A stretch of 64,000 nt of DNA from Ralstonia insidiosa (lineage in GTDB: Bacteria; Pseudomonadota; Gammaproteobacteria; Burkholderiales; Burkholderiaceae), in contig NZ_VZPV01000002.1 of the NCBI RefSeq assembly GCF_008801405.1, forward strand, positions 744,001 through 808,000. The letters run 5' to 3'. Under the pieces are notes generated by a model, which ran no database searches, was not told the DNA's origin, and saw nothing but the letters and a program-made list of their open reading frames with translations. Of the stretch, positions 26,684 through 35,944 are shown in pieces; position 1 is the first letter of the stretch; every line of letters begins with the position of its first letter. Made by a program: the position numbers and the translations under genes.

Positions 26684-27690
26684 TGCGCACCTCCGCGGCG
26701 CAGCGCAGCGGCTATGCGGCCGCGCAGGCTCATGACGCCGTTGGGCGCCACCATCACGATCAACAGCAGCAGCGCGCCGAGCACGAGGTTCCAGTGTTCG
26801 GTGTGCGAGGAGATGACCTCTTCCAGCAGCAGGAAGATGGCCGCGCCCGCAACGCCGCCCCAGAAATAGCCCGAGCCGCCCAGGATCACCATGACCATCA
26901 ACAGGCCCGACTGGTGCCACGTGAGCGTATGCGGCGTGACGCCCAGGCTCAGGTTGGCCAGCAGTGCACCGGCCAGTCCTGCCAGCCCACCCGAGAGCGT
27001 GAAGGCCATCAGCTTGAGCCGGTAGACGGGGTAGCCGATGGCCGCCATGCGCCGTTCGTTCTCGCGGATGGCGACCAGCGCGCGGCCGAAGCGCGAGGCG
27101 ACCAGGCGGTAGAGCAGGGCGAAGGCCAGCCCTGCGATGAAGAGGACGAAGTAGTAGAAGGCCACGTCGTCACCCAGCGACAGGCCGGGCACATTCAGGC
27201 GGGTCGTCAACTGCAGGCCGTCGTCGCCGCCCAGCACCGGCAGCGACACCGTCAGCAGGTACAGCAACTGCGCAAAGGCCAGCGTGATCATGATGAAGTA
27301 GACGCCACTCGTGCGCAGGCTGGCCGCCCCGATCAGGAAGGCCGCCAGCGCGGCGACAGCCACGCCGGCCGGCACCGCCAGCCAGGCCGCCTGCACGCCC
27401 TGGTTCATCAGGAATGCCACGGTGTAGGCGCCGGTGCCGAGGAACGCCGCATGCCCGAGGCTGATCATGCCGCCGTACCCAAGCGCCAGATTGAGCGCAC
27501 TGGCAGCCAGCGCCAGGATCAGGATGCGTGCGCCGAGCGTGATGTAGAAATCCGCGCCGATACCACGCATCAGCAGCGGGTACAGCGCCAGGCCGACCAC
27601 CACGGCCAGCGCGGTCCAGCCGCCGGGCAGGCCGGCCGTCAGCGGTGTGTCGGCGGGGCGCAGGTTCAGCAGAGACGGTTGTTGCGACAT
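26680..27690 (-). CDS. livM: Branched-chain/organic-acid ABC transporter permease (LivM-like)
   Basis: A 336-residue inner-membrane permease with eight to ten predicted helices. LivM landmarks are LNLALGYGGMISLGHAAFLGTGAY (65-88), GVYFIMITLAFAQLLYLL and the cytoplasmic coupling region FGRALVAIRENERRMAAIGYPV. It lies four bases after LivH and overlaps LivG by ATGA. Confidence 0.93.
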   Translation of the reverse strand: MSQQPSLLNLRPADTPLTAGLPGGWTALAVVVGLALYPLLMRGIGADFYITLGARILILALAASALNLALGYGGMISLGHAAFLGTGAYTVAFLMNQGVQAAWLAVPAGVAVAALAAFLIGAASLRTSGVYFIMITLAFAQLLYLLTVSLPVLGGDDGLQLTTRLNVPGLSLGDDVAFYYFVLFIAGLAFALLYRLVASRFGRALVAIRENERRMAAIGYPVYRLKLMAFTLSGGLAGLAGALLANLSLGVTPHTLTWHQSGLLMVMVILGGSGYFWGGVAGAAIFLLLEEVISSHTEHWNLVLGALLLLIVMVAPNGVMSLRGRIAAALRRGGAQ

Positions 27691-27694
27691 GCTC

Positions 27695-28612
27695 TTACCC
27701 CCGCGCCGGAAAGAGGCCCTTGGGCCGGAAGAACAGGATGCCCACCATCAGCAGGCTGACCAGCATGGAGGCGAGCGTGGCGCCCAGCGTGGCCGCCTCT
27801 GACACCGCAAGCGCCTTGAGCAGCGTGGTCATCACCAGCCGGCCCAGCGTGTCGATCATGCCCACCAGCAGCGCCCCGACCAGCGCGCCGCGCATCGACC
27901 CGATGCCGCCGATCACGATCACTTCGAAGGCCGGGATCAAGATCGATTCGCCCATGCCGATCGACACCGACAGCAGTGGCCCCAGCAGCGCCCCCGCCAG
28001 CGCACACAACGCGGCGCCCAGCGCAAAGACAAAGGTGAACAGCGGCTGGATGCGAACGCCCATGGTGGCCGCCATGGGCGGGTTGGAAGCGCCCGCCCGG
28101 ATCCACATGCCGAGCCGAGTCTTGTTGACCAGCACATACAGCCCCACCGCCACCGCCACGCCCACGGCGATGATCACCAGGCGGTAGAGCGGGTACTGCA
28201 GATCGTCGCCCAGCAGATTGACGGAGCCCGAGAGGCTGTCGGGCATGCCGATCATCAGCGGTTGCGCGCCGAAGAGCATCTTCGTGGCCTCGTTGGCGAT
28301 CAGGATCAGCGCAAAGGTGGCGAGCACCTGCGACAGATGCGGCATGCGCTGCAGCCGCTGGTAGAGCACCTTCTCCAGCAGCGCGCCCAACAGCGCAGTG
28401 GCCACGATCGCCAGCAGCAGCGCGCCGAAGAAGTGGTGCACGAGCTGGTAGAACGCAGCCGCCAGGAAGGCGCCGATCATGTACAGCGAGCCATGGGCCA
28501 GGTTGATCAGGTCCATGATGCCGAACACGAGCGTCAGCCCCGCCGCCAGCAGGAACAGCATCAGCCCGTACTGCAGCCCGTTGAGGAATTGTTCAAGGAT
28601 CAGTGCCAGCAT
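27695..28612 (-). CDS. livH: Branched-chain/organic-acid ABC transporter permease (LivH-like)
   Basis: A 305-residue permease. It opens MLALILEQFLNGLQYGLMLF, followed by LTLVFGIMDLINLAHGSLYMIGAF, the LivH hallmark. The EAA-like segment KTRLGMWIRAGASNPPMAATMGV and GGIGSMRGALVGALLVG are also typical. Start chosen at the methionine that begins the first membrane helix; upstream reading is non-homologous. A 104-bp gap separates it from the binding-protein gene. Confidence 0.92.
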   Translation of the reverse strand: MLALILEQFLNGLQYGLMLFLLAAGLTLVFGIMDLINLAHGSLYMIGAFLAAAFYQLVHHFFGALLLAIVATALLGALLEKVLYQRLQRMPHLSQVLATFALILIANEATKMLFGAQPLMIGMPDSLSGSVNLLGDDLQYPLYRLVIIAVGVAVAVGLYVLVNKTRLGMWIRAGASNPPMAATMGVRIQPLFTFVFALGAALCALAGALLGPLLSVSIGMGESILIPAFEVIVIGGIGSMRGALVGALLVGMIDTLGRLVMTTLLKALAVSEAATLGATLASMLVSLLMVGILFFRPKGLFPARG

Positions 28613-28716
28613 GATGAAACCGCAGGGAAGCGCAGAGGCGTGAGGCCATCCAGGAGGGCCGCCCCGCGTGGCGCGAAGCGGCATCGGCATCGGTATAACG
28701 TCGGTGGTCCGTCCGC

Positions 28717-29883
28717 CTACTGCATCTTGCACTCGCCCACGTAGGTGTCGGCCAGCTTGTCGGCCACCTTGCCGATGTACTTGTTGCTGACGCTGCCGTC
28801 GGCGCTCTTCACGATCTCGCGCAGGTAGTAGGCCTGCTCCGGATAGTGGTTAGGGCCGAAGCGGTATTCGCCGCGCGTGGTGGGCGCCTTGACGGTTTCC
28901 AGGGCTTTGCGCAGCGCGGCCTTGTTGTCGAGCTTGCCGCCCACCTGCTTGACGGCTGCGTCGATCAGCAGGGCGGCGTCGTAGCCCTGCGATGCATACA
29001 GCGTCGGCAGGCGGCCATATTCCTTCTGGAAATCGGCAACGAACTGCTTGTTGGTGGGGTTGTCCATCTCGCGATACCAGTGCGAGGTGTTGTAGATGCC
29101 TTCCATGGCCGGGCCCACGGCCTTCACGACATCCTCGTCGGCGGAGAAGCCGGGCGCGTACAGCGGCGTCTTCTTGAGCAGGCCGGACTGCGCATATTGC
29201 TTGATGAAGTTGACGCCCATCGCGCCGGGCAGGAACACGTACAGCGCATCGGCATTGGCCGCGCGGATCTGCGCGATCTCGGCCGCGTAGTCGAGCTGGC
29301 CGAGTTTGGTCATGATCTCGTCGGCCACCGTGCCCTTGTAGTAGCGCTTCACGCCCGCCAGCGCGTCCTTGCCGCCCGGGTAGTTGGGCGCCAGCAGCAC
29401 GGCCTTCTTGATGCCCTTGTCCTGCATGTACTTGCCCATCGCCTCGTGCAGGTTGTCGTTCTGCCAGGCCACGTTGAAGAAGTAGGGATTGCACTGCGCG
29501 CCCGCGTACTGGCTGGGCCCGGCGTTGGCCGAGACATAGAAGGTTTGCGTGTTGAAGAACGCCGGTCCCACGGCCAGCATGATGTTGGAGAAGACGATGC
29601 CGGTGCCGATGTCGACCTTGTCCTTCTTGATGAAGCGCTCGGCAATCTGCTTGCCCGTCTCGGGGTTCTGCGCGTCGTCGGCGATCAGCACGTCGGCCGG
29701 CAGGCCGCCCAGTTTCTTGTCCAGCCGCTTGAGCGCCAGGTTGAAGCCGTCCCGGATGTCGATGCCCAGGCTCGCGCCGGGGCCCGACAGCGTGGTCATC
29801 ATGCCGACCTTGATGCCGTCGGCGGCCGTGGCGCCCGCGGCCAATGTAGATAGCGCCGCGGCAAGAACGAGTGGCTTGAACAT
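28717..29883 (-). CDS. livK: ABC transporter periplasmic substrate-binding protein (LivK-like)
   Basis: A 388-residue type I periplasmic binding protein. The signal peptide MFKPLVLAAALSTLAAGATA is followed by the mature start ADGIKVGMMTTLSGPGASLG. The subfamily has LVADDAQN-like IADDAQNPETGKQIAERFI and VFLPGAMGVNFIKQ, closer to binding proteins for aromatic or short-chain acids than to classic leucine-binding proteins. GGAG five bases before the ATG fixes the start. First gene of the liv - hydrolase - marR operon. Confidence 0.9.
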   Translation of the reverse strand: MFKPLVLAAALSTLAAGATAADGIKVGMMTTLSGPGASLGIDIRDGFNLALKRLDKKLGGLPADVLIADDAQNPETGKQIAERFIKKDKVDIGTGIVFSNIMLAVGPAFFNTQTFYVSANAGPSQYAGAQCNPYFFNVAWQNDNLHEAMGKYMQDKGIKKAVLLAPNYPGGKDALAGVKRYYKGTVADEIMTKLGQLDYAAEIAQIRAANADALYVFLPGAMGVNFIKQYAQSGLLKKTPLYAPGFSADEDVVKAVGPAMEGIYNTSHWYREMDNPTNKQFVADFQKEYGRLPTLYASQGYDAALLIDAAVKQVGGKLDNKAALRKALETVKAPTTRGEYRFGPNHYPEQAYYLREIVKSADGSVSNKYIGKVADKLADTYVGECKMQ

Positions 29884-30088
29884 GGGGTCTCCTCGGTATT
29901 GGGGTGGATACGGCTTGGGGTGCTGCTGGCGGTGCGGCTCATGCGTGCGGCGCGAGATGAAGCGGGCGGTCGGCCGCATACCCTTCGCCTGGTGTGCGGG
30001 CTGGGGCGGGGCGCGTCCGGGTACGGTCGCGCCAGGCTGCGCAGGGCCCGGCGGTGTGATGCCGGCTGCAAATGGTTTGAGTATGATT

Positions 30089-30118
30089 AATTTAGGTATG
30101 AACTATTTAAGCTGTCAA
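30089..30118 (-). promoter_or_regulatory. Likely sigma-70 promoter of the liv operon
   Basis: On the minus strand a perfect -35 TTGACA (30118-30113) is followed after 18 bp by TAAATT (30094-30089). The area is markedly AT-rich against its surroundings. GTATGA recurs at 30081 and 30096 (plus strand), which could belong to a MarR-type site. The leader to the livK ATG would be about 200 bases. Confidence 0.5.
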
Positions 30119-30263
30119 TTGCCGCCGACTCGGGGTTTTCACGGCCCCTGCCGGTGCGGGAAGGCGGGCTTGTACGCCCTGCCACCCGTGTGCGATATGC
30201 GCAAAAAAGCCCATGACGATTGGGTTTGCGCGGGATGCATACGGCGTTGTTGCGGCACGGCAA

Positions 30264-30283
30264 ACGCCCAGCGGGCTGGGCGT
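30264..30283. repeat. Stem-loop in the liv / two-component intergenic region
   Basis: ACGCCCAG (30264-30271) and CTGGGCGT (30276-30283) form a perfect 8-bp stem with a CGGG tetraloop. On the minus strand a TTT run follows, resembling a short terminator, but no minus-strand gene lies immediately upstream. Confidence 0.4.
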
Positions 30284-30399
30284 AGACGGTGCGTCTCTTT
30301 CGGATGAAGGGGTAAACCAGAGGGGCCGTCGGGCCTTCATCGGGCAATCCCGATGGCGGTCTTACAATGAGCCTTCCCCGGCTCATCATCTTTCTTGTC

Positions 30400-31143
30400 A
30401 TGCGCGTACTGCTAGTCGAAGACGACGACATGATTGGCGACAGCGTGCGCAAGGGTTTGCGCCACGACGGTTTCGCCATCGATTGGGTGCGCGATGGCGA
30501 CGCCGCCGTGCAGGCGGTCATCGCCCCCGGTGCTGCCGGCGCTGACCCCGGCACCTCCATGTTCGACCTGATGCTGCTTGACCTCGGCCTGCCCAAGCGC
30601 GACGGGCTGGAGGTGGTGCGCGAGGTGCGCCAGCGTGGCATCGCCATCCCCATCCTGATCCTGACCGCGCGCGACGCGGTGGCCGACCGTGTGGCCGGCC
30701 TCAACGCGGGGGCAGACGACTACCTCGTCAAGCCGTTCGACCTGCAGGAATTGGCTGCACGCATGCATGCCTTGCTGCGCCGCCAGGGCGGTCGTGCTGA
30801 TCCGCTCATGCGCCACGGAGAGGTGCTGCTCAACCCCGTCACGCGTGAGGTGCTGCGTGCGGGGCTGCCAGTCAAGCTGTCGGGGCGCGAGTTTGCCGTG
30901 TTGCATGCACTGCTCGCGCGGCCGGGCAAGGTGTGGTCGATCGCGCAGTTGCAGGACAACCTTTATGGCTGGGATGAGGAGGTCGGCAGCAACACGGTGG
31001 AGGTCTACATCCACGCGTTGCGCAAGAAACTTGGCAGCCACTTCATCCAGAACATCCGCGGCGTGGGGTACGTCATTCCCCGCGAGACCTCTGTGTCGCC
31101 AACGTCTCCTGCGGAACCAGCCGACGGCAAAGACCACCAATAG
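30400..31143 (+). CDS. OmpR/QseB-family response regulator
   Basis: A 247-residue two-component regulator. The receiver domain (1-120) starts MRVLLVEDDDMIGDSVRKGL, has the phospho-acceptor aspartate in LMLLDLGLPKRDG, threonine in LILTAR and lysine in VKPFDLQEL. The C-terminal winged helix (about 135-235) ends in VEVYIHALRKKLG and IRGVGYVIP. An 11-residue upstream extension is possible but the canonical start is used. The kinase follows after three bases. Closest in type to QseB/PmrA/TctD regulators. Confidence 0.92.
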   Translation: MRVLLVEDDDMIGDSVRKGLRHDGFAIDWVRDGDAAVQAVIAPGAAGADPGTSMFDLMLLDLGLPKRDGLEVVREVRQRGIAIPILILTARDAVADRVAGLNAGADDYLVKPFDLQELAARMHALLRRQGGRADPLMRHGEVLLNPVTREVLRAGLPVKLSGREFAVLHALLARPGKVWSIAQLQDNLYGWDEEVGSNTVEVYIHALRKKLGSHFIQNIRGVGYVIPRETSVSPTSPAEPADGKDHQ

Positions 31144-31146
31144 CAC

Positions 31147-32463
31147 ATGCAATCGATTCGAAAAACTCTGCTGTGGTGGCTGGCCGGCGGTCTGCTGGCG
31201 GCTATCGTAGTGGCCACCGGCCTGATCTACGCGCAGGCGCGCCAGGAAGCCAACGCATTGTTCGACTACCAGATGCAGCAGGTGGCCGCCGCGTTGCCGA
31301 GCCAGTGGATCGACCCGCCGCCGCCAGCACTGGCCGCCATCGCCGGGGACGACGATGTCGTGATCCGCATCTGGGACGACACCGGCCGCAGCCTCTACCT
31401 TTCGCACGCGCGTCCTGATTTGCCCGCCCGCGCGGCGCTCGGCTTCTCTGATGTACGCACGCCCGAGGGTCCGTGGCGGGTCTACAGCGTGGCCTATGGG
31501 CCGGCTGTTGTGCAGATCGCCCAGCCGTATAGCGCACGGCACGAAGTGGCCGCCCGCATGGCGCTGCGCACCGTGGCGCCGCTGCTGATCCTGCTGCCGC
31601 TGCTGGGCTGGATCGTGTGGCTGGCGGTGGGGCGCGGGCTGGCGCCGCTGGGCTCGGTCGCCAAGCAAGTGCAGGCGCGCGATGCCGCTGCGTTGTCGCC
31701 GCTGCCCACGCAGGGTTTGCCGGATGAGATTCGCCCGCTCACCAACGCGTTGAACGATCTGCTGGCCCGTCTGGGTGCGGCACTCGCGCATCAGCGTGCC
31801 TTCGTTGCGGATGCCGCGCATGCGCTGCGCACGCCGCTGGCCGCGCTCAAGCTGCAGCTGCAGGTGGCTGACCGTGCGCAGGATGAGGATGAGCGTCGCG
31901 CCGCGCATGCCGATCTGCATCGCGGCGTGGAGCGGATGATTCGCCTCGTGGGCCAGCTCCTGACGCTAGCGCGGCAGGAGCCCGGCGCGGCAGATACGCA
32001 GCGCGCGCCGGTTGCGCTCGATGCGGTGGCGGCTGATGTGGTGGCCGAGCTGTCGCCGGCGGCCATGCACAAGGGCATCGACCTCGGTATCGCCATGGAG
32101 TCGCAGCCCGCTTCAGTCACGGGCAACGGCGATGCGCTGCGCGTGCTGCTGGTCAACCTGGTCGACAACGCGCTCAACTACTGCCCGCGCGGCGCGCGGG
32201 TGGACGTATCGACGGGCCATGCGCCTGACGGCGGTGCACAGCTCGTGGTGGAAGACAACGGCCCCGGCATTCCCGCTGAAGAGCGCGAGCGTGTGCTCGA
32301 CCGCTTCTACCGTCCCGCGCAGGCACCCACCGGCGGCAGCGGACTGGGTTTGGCGATCGTGCGCGAGATTGCACAGGGGCACGATGCCACGTTGGCGCTG
32401 GAGGAACGAGAGGGCGGCGGTTTGCGTGTGGTGCTGCGCTTTCCGTTCAAGGCGGCCGCCTAG
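31147..32463 (+). CDS. Sensor histidine kinase, QseC/TctE-like
   Basis: A 438-residue membrane kinase. Two transmembrane segments (about 8-28 and 142-163) flank a periplasmic sensor of roughly 110 residues. A HAMP-like linker precedes the dimerisation box FVADAAHALRTPLAALKLQ with the phospho-histidine, then N-box LVDNALNYCPRG, G1 VVEDNGPGIP and G2 GGSGLGLAIV. It is the partner of the response regulator immediately upstream. The signal sensed is not evident. Confidence 0.92.
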   Translation: MQSIRKTLLWWLAGGLLAAIVVATGLIYAQARQEANALFDYQMQQVAAALPSQWIDPPPPALAAIAGDDDVVIRIWDDTGRSLYLSHARPDLPARAALGFSDVRTPEGPWRVYSVAYGPAVVQIAQPYSARHEVAARMALRTVAPLLILLPLLGWIVWLAVGRGLAPLGSVAKQVQARDAAALSPLPTQGLPDEIRPLTNALNDLLARLGAALAHQRAFVADAAHALRTPLAALKLQLQVADRAQDEDERRAAHADLHRGVERMIRLVGQLLTLARQEPGAADTQRAPVALDAVAADVVAELSPAAMHKGIDLGIAMESQPASVTGNGDALRVLLVNLVDNALNYCPRGARVDVSTGHAPDGGAQLVVEDNGPGIPAEERERVLDRFYRPAQAPTGGSGLGLAIVREIAQGHDATLALEEREGGGLRVVLRFPFKAAA

Positions 32464-32507
32464 CCGCTACCCTCCAGAAATACTTTGTTGCATGTGATGC
32501 CCGAGCA

Positions 32508-32527
32508 TTTAAGTCTCGATTAAGTCT
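32508..32527. promoter_or_regulatory. Direct-repeat response-regulator box upstream of htrA
   Basis: TTTAAG (32508-32513), five bases TCTCG, then ATTAAG (32519-32524), both followed by TCT, give an 11-bp-phased direct repeat. PmrA/QseB-type regulators bind two YTTAAK half-sites separated by five bases. It lies 87 bp before the HtrA ATG and right after the kinase gene. Confidence 0.6.
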
Positions 32528-32613
32528 GCGTGCCTACGATGTTGGCAACCGATGGGCACGACAGGCGACCTTGTCAGTCGTGGCCCGCGTACCAAGCACG
32601 AGAGGACACGACA

Positions 32614-34086
32614 ATGACGCGTCAAACCCTGACCCGCAGCGCGGCTGGCCTGGCCGCTGTGATGGCCGTTGCAGGTGGCTATGCCTATCTGCAGAAGGAC
32701 ATGATCTCGCATGCGGTGGCCGCACCGCTGGCGCCAGTGACTGCGCAGGCTGCAGCGGGTGCCCCGATCGCGGTGGCTGCACCGGTGGACTTCTCCGGCA
32801 TCGTCGAGCGCTATGGTCCGGCGGTGGTCAACATCAGCACCACTGCACACGCGCAACGCACCAGTATGCAAGGCCTGCCGCCCGGCATGAGCCCGGACGA
32901 CCCGTTTGCCGAATTCTTCAAGCGCTTCATGCCGCAGGTGCCGCAGCAGCGCGGCGACCAGATCGTGCGCGGGCTGGGCTCGGGCTTCATCGTCTCGGCC
33001 GATGGGCTGATCCTCACCAACGCCCACGTGGTGGATGGCGCGCAAGAGGTCAACGTCAAGCTGACCGACCGCCGCGAGTTCAAGGCCAAGGTGCTGGGCG
33101 TGGACAAGCAATCCGACGTGGCGGTACTGCGCATCTCGGCCACCAACCTGCCCGTGGTGCAGATCGGCAACCCGGCCAATACCAAGGTGGGTGAGCCGGT
33201 GGCGGCCATCGGCTCGCCGTACGGTTTTGATAACACGGTGACGGCGGGCATCGTGAGCGCCAAATCGCGTTCATTGCCAGACGATACGTATGTGCCCTTC
33301 ATCCAGACGGATGTGGCCGTGAACCCCGGCAACTCGGGCGGCCCGCTGTTCAACGTGCGTGGCGAGGTGATCGGCATCAACTCGCAGATCTACAGCCAGA
33401 CCGGCGGTTACCAGGGCCTGTCGTTTGCCATCCCGATTGATGTGGCGATGAAGGTGGAACAGCAGCTCGTGTCCACCGGCAAGGTCACGCGCGGTCGCCT
33501 GGGCATTGCCGTGCAGGAGGTCAATCAGTCGCTGGCCGATTCCTTCAAGCTGCCCAGGCCTGAAGGCGCGCTCGTCAACTCGGTGGAGGCCGATGGCCCG
33601 GCCGCCAAGGCGGGCCTGCAGACCGGTGACGTGATCCTGCAGATTAACGGTGCCCGCATCGACCACTCGGGCGACCTGCCGGAACAGGTTGCCGAGATCA
33701 AGCCAGGCACGACCGTGCCGATGCAAATCATCCGCCAGGGCAAGCCGACCACGCTGTCAGTCACCGTGGGTGCCGCCAAGGATGCGAAGGTGGCGGCCAA
33801 CGAAAAGGCGACGCCTGACCAAGGCCGCCTGGGCCTGGCCGTGCGTCCGCTGCAACCGGAAGAGAAGCGTCAGAGCGGTCTGCCCGGCGGGCTGGTGGTG
33901 ATGGATGCGACGGGGCCTGCGGCCAAGGTTGGTATTCAGCCGGGTGATGTGATTCTGTCGCTCAACGGTACGCCGGTGTCTTCTGCGCAGGAGCTGCGCA
34001 CGCTGGTGGATCGCGCTGGCAAGCATGTTGCGCTGCTGGTGCAGCGGGACGATACGAAGATTTTCGTGCCGCTGGATTTGGGCTGA
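32614..34086 (+). CDS. Periplasmic HtrA/DegP-like serine protease with two PDZ domains
   Basis: A 490-residue envelope protease/chaperone. A hydrophobic N-terminal segment (8-26) exports or anchors it. The trypsin-like domain has H138 (TNAHVVDG), D168 (SDVAVLRI) and S241 (NPGNSGGPL). PDZ1 is at about 290-385 (GRLGIAVQEVNQSLADSF) and PDZ2 at about 400-485 (GRLGLAVRPL). GAGAGGA precedes the ATG. It follows the two-component genes with a regulator box between them, so it is probably their target in envelope stress. MucD/DegQ are close equivalents. Confidence 0.93.
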   Translation: MTRQTLTRSAAGLAAVMAVAGGYAYLQKDMISHAVAAPLAPVTAQAAAGAPIAVAAPVDFSGIVERYGPAVVNISTTAHAQRTSMQGLPPGMSPDDPFAEFFKRFMPQVPQQRGDQIVRGLGSGFIVSADGLILTNAHVVDGAQEVNVKLTDRREFKAKVLGVDKQSDVAVLRISATNLPVVQIGNPANTKVGEPVAAIGSPYGFDNTVTAGIVSAKSRSLPDDTYVPFIQTDVAVNPGNSGGPLFNVRGEVIGINSQIYSQTGGYQGLSFAIPIDVAMKVEQQLVSTGKVTRGRLGIAVQEVNQSLADSFKLPRPEGALVNSVEADGPAAKAGLQTGDVILQINGARIDHSGDLPEQVAEIKPGTTVPMQIIRQGKPTTLSVTVGAAKDAKVAANEKATPDQGRLGLAVRPLQPEEKRQSGLPGGLVVMDATGPAAKVGIQPGDVILSLNGTPVSSAQELRTLVDRAGKHVALLVQRDDTKIFVPLDLG

Positions 34087-34526
34087 ACTCACTCCCCAAC
34101 ACGCTTGAGACGCTTCTCCCGGGATGGCCGGTCTTGATGGACTGGCCATTTTCGTTGTTTGGTCAAGGGCTTGCCTTTCTTTCGCTCGATCGAGAGCAGC
34201 ATGGCAACCCGCGCCGGTACTGGTTGGATGACAAAGTGGCGCGGGTTCGGACGGGCCGCCATTTCCGCATATGGAACGGCCTCGAGGTCGGTCAGGGTGG
34301 GCTGTAGCTGTACCTATTTCTCTCTCGGGATGTCGCGTGTGGTTTTGGATTCGCTGTGCCCGGATGGCAACGCGCTTTGCAATGTCGCCATGGCCTTTCT
34401 TGATCAGGGCTTGCAGCAGGTGCGCGATGAGACCGCCCGTATGCGGTTCACGAGCCGCGCGGGTGGCCCGATGAAGAACTTCACAGCGGGCACGCCGCGC
34501 AAGCGTGGGTTTGGAATCCTTGCCCG
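34087..34526. other. Intergenic stretch between htrA and 2-HCT transporter (440 bp)
   Basis: Apart from the terminator at its left end I find nothing supportable. Both strands have open frames, but the translations are low-complexity and match no family I know. It might be a decayed gene or repeat remnant. Confidence 0.5.
34124..34156 (+). terminator. Rho-independent terminator after htrA
   Basis: ATGGCCGGTC (34124-34133) pairs with GACTGGCCAT (34140-34149) with one G-T wobble, a six-base loop, then TTTT and a further T-rich stretch. It ends the HtrA transcript. Confidence 0.85.
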
Positions 34527-35846
34527 TCAGTGCAGCACCTTGAGCAGAAGCGTCGCGCAGACAATCATGGCCGCCCCGCCGATGCGCGTTGAAATCTGCG
34601 CGAACGGCATCAGCCCCATGCGGTTGGATGCCGAGAGGATGGCCACATCGCCCGTGCCGCCCAGCCCGCTGTGGCACGCGGTGACGATGCCCGATTCCAC
34701 CGGATACATCCCCAGCCATTTGCCGACGAGAAAGCCCGAGCCGACCAGCGCCAGCACCGTCGCCGCGCAGATCGCAAAGTAGCCCGGCGTGAAGGCGGCC
34801 ACCAGCTCCTTCCACGACACAAACAGTGCGCCCAGGCCGACCAGGATGGCGAACGTCAGGTTGGTCGAAACGAACCGGTACATCTGGTGGGCGCCCAGTT
34901 CCATCTTTTGCGGCAGCACCTTTGACACCTTCAGCAGCGCCGCGCTGATGATCATCAGGATCGGCCCCGGAATGCCCGTGAACTGCGCGAGCAGCGCGCC
35001 GAAGATGAAGAACGCGCAACTGATCATCAGCCCGGCGCCCATGAGGCTCAGGTTGATGGGCACATCGGTGTGGCTGTTGCTGAGCAGGTCGGCATCCTTG
35101 CCGGATTTGACCAGATCGCCATTGCCGCTGAGGTGCGGGCGTTTCTCACCCAGCGTCTTGAGTACACCGCTCGCCAGGATGGCGACCACGTTGCCGAGCA
35201 GCGCGGCCGGCACCAGCATGGCGATCAGTTCCGCCTGCGGCCGGCCCAGGATTTCTGAGTAGCCGATCGACAGCGGCAGGATGCCTTCGCCAATGCCGCC
35301 CCCAACGATGGGGATGACGATGAAGAAGAACGTGTGCTTCGGGTCATAGCCGAAGAACAACCCGACGGTGATGCCCGCCACCACGGCCGCCAGCGTGCCC
35401 ACCAGCAGTGGAATGAACATGCGCATGAACCCCTGCACCAGCACCCGGTGGCTCATGCCAAGAATGCTGCCTGCCACCAGGCACGCGATGTACAGATACT
35501 GCAGATTGGCCGTCTTCATGGTGGTGGTCAGCGCCTTCATCATCTCCGGGTCGATCACCTTGTAGCCGACCAGTGCTGAGGGCACGAACAGGCACAGGAT
35601 GGCTGCGCCGCCAATGTGTTTGAACACCGGCAGCCGCGCGCCGATCTCGCCCAGCAGGAAGCCGAGCAGCATGAGCACCGCCAAGCCGCCGATCATGTCG
35701 TTGGGCAGCTTCTTGTTGATCGCGGCCAGCACGGTGATGGCCGCGATCGTCACATACACGGGCAGCGGCAGCGGTCCGATCTTGGTGTCGACGAGCGTGC
35801 GCCATAGGCCGGTGCGCGTGTCTTGCGCCTGGATGGATGCTTCCAT
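34527..35846 (-). CDS. 2-hydroxycarboxylate transporter family protein (CitS/MaeN-like)
   Basis: A 439-residue secondary transporter for citrate, malate or related hydroxy-acids. About eleven helices are predicted. Both re-entrant-loop motifs of the 2-HCT family are present: IVGGGIGEGILPLSIGYSE in the first half and GLGGTGDVAILSASNRMGLMPFAQI in the second. GGAG six bases before the ATG sets the start. It follows leuD-like DNA by 98 bp on the same strand, so it probably imports the substrate of the neighbouring isomerase. Confidence 0.9.
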   Translation of the reverse strand: MEASIQAQDTRTGLWRTLVDTKIGPLPLPVYVTIAAITVLAAINKKLPNDMIGGLAVLMLLGFLLGEIGARLPVFKHIGGAAILCLFVPSALVGYKVIDPEMMKALTTTMKTANLQYLYIACLVAGSILGMSHRVLVQGFMRMFIPLLVGTLAAVVAGITVGLFFGYDPKHTFFFIVIPIVGGGIGEGILPLSIGYSEILGRPQAELIAMLVPAALLGNVVAILASGVLKTLGEKRPHLSGNGDLVKSGKDADLLSNSHTDVPINLSLMGAGLMISCAFFIFGALLAQFTGIPGPILMIISAALLKVSKVLPQKMELGAHQMYRFVSTNLTFAILVGLGALFVSWKELVAAFTPGYFAICAATVLALVGSGFLVGKWLGMYPVESGIVTACHSGLGGTGDVAILSASNRMGLMPFAQISTRIGGAAMIVCATLLLKVLH

Positions 35847-35944
35847 GGTTGTCTCCTGGTTTGACGCGCGGCGAGCCTCGTCTTGAGCGAGGTGGTGGAG
35901 CGCCGGTGCAATGTGTGAATGTTGAAGCGCGTGCCGGGCAAGCC

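Larger units (their letters stand above)
29884..30399. other. Non-coding region between liv operon and two-component system (516 bp)
   Basis: I see no gene here that I can support. It holds the AT-rich liv promoter near 30080-30120, an 8-bp-stem hairpin at 30264-30283, and presumably the promoter of the response-regulator operon close to 30360. Reading frames on both strands have no recognisable domains. Confidence 0.6.

Noticed and set aside
33757..35019. Long minus-strand frame (420 codons) crossing the end of htrA and the intergenic region
   Set aside because: It is a shadow of the htrA and transporter genes, its composition is Arg/His/Pro-rich, and it matches no family.
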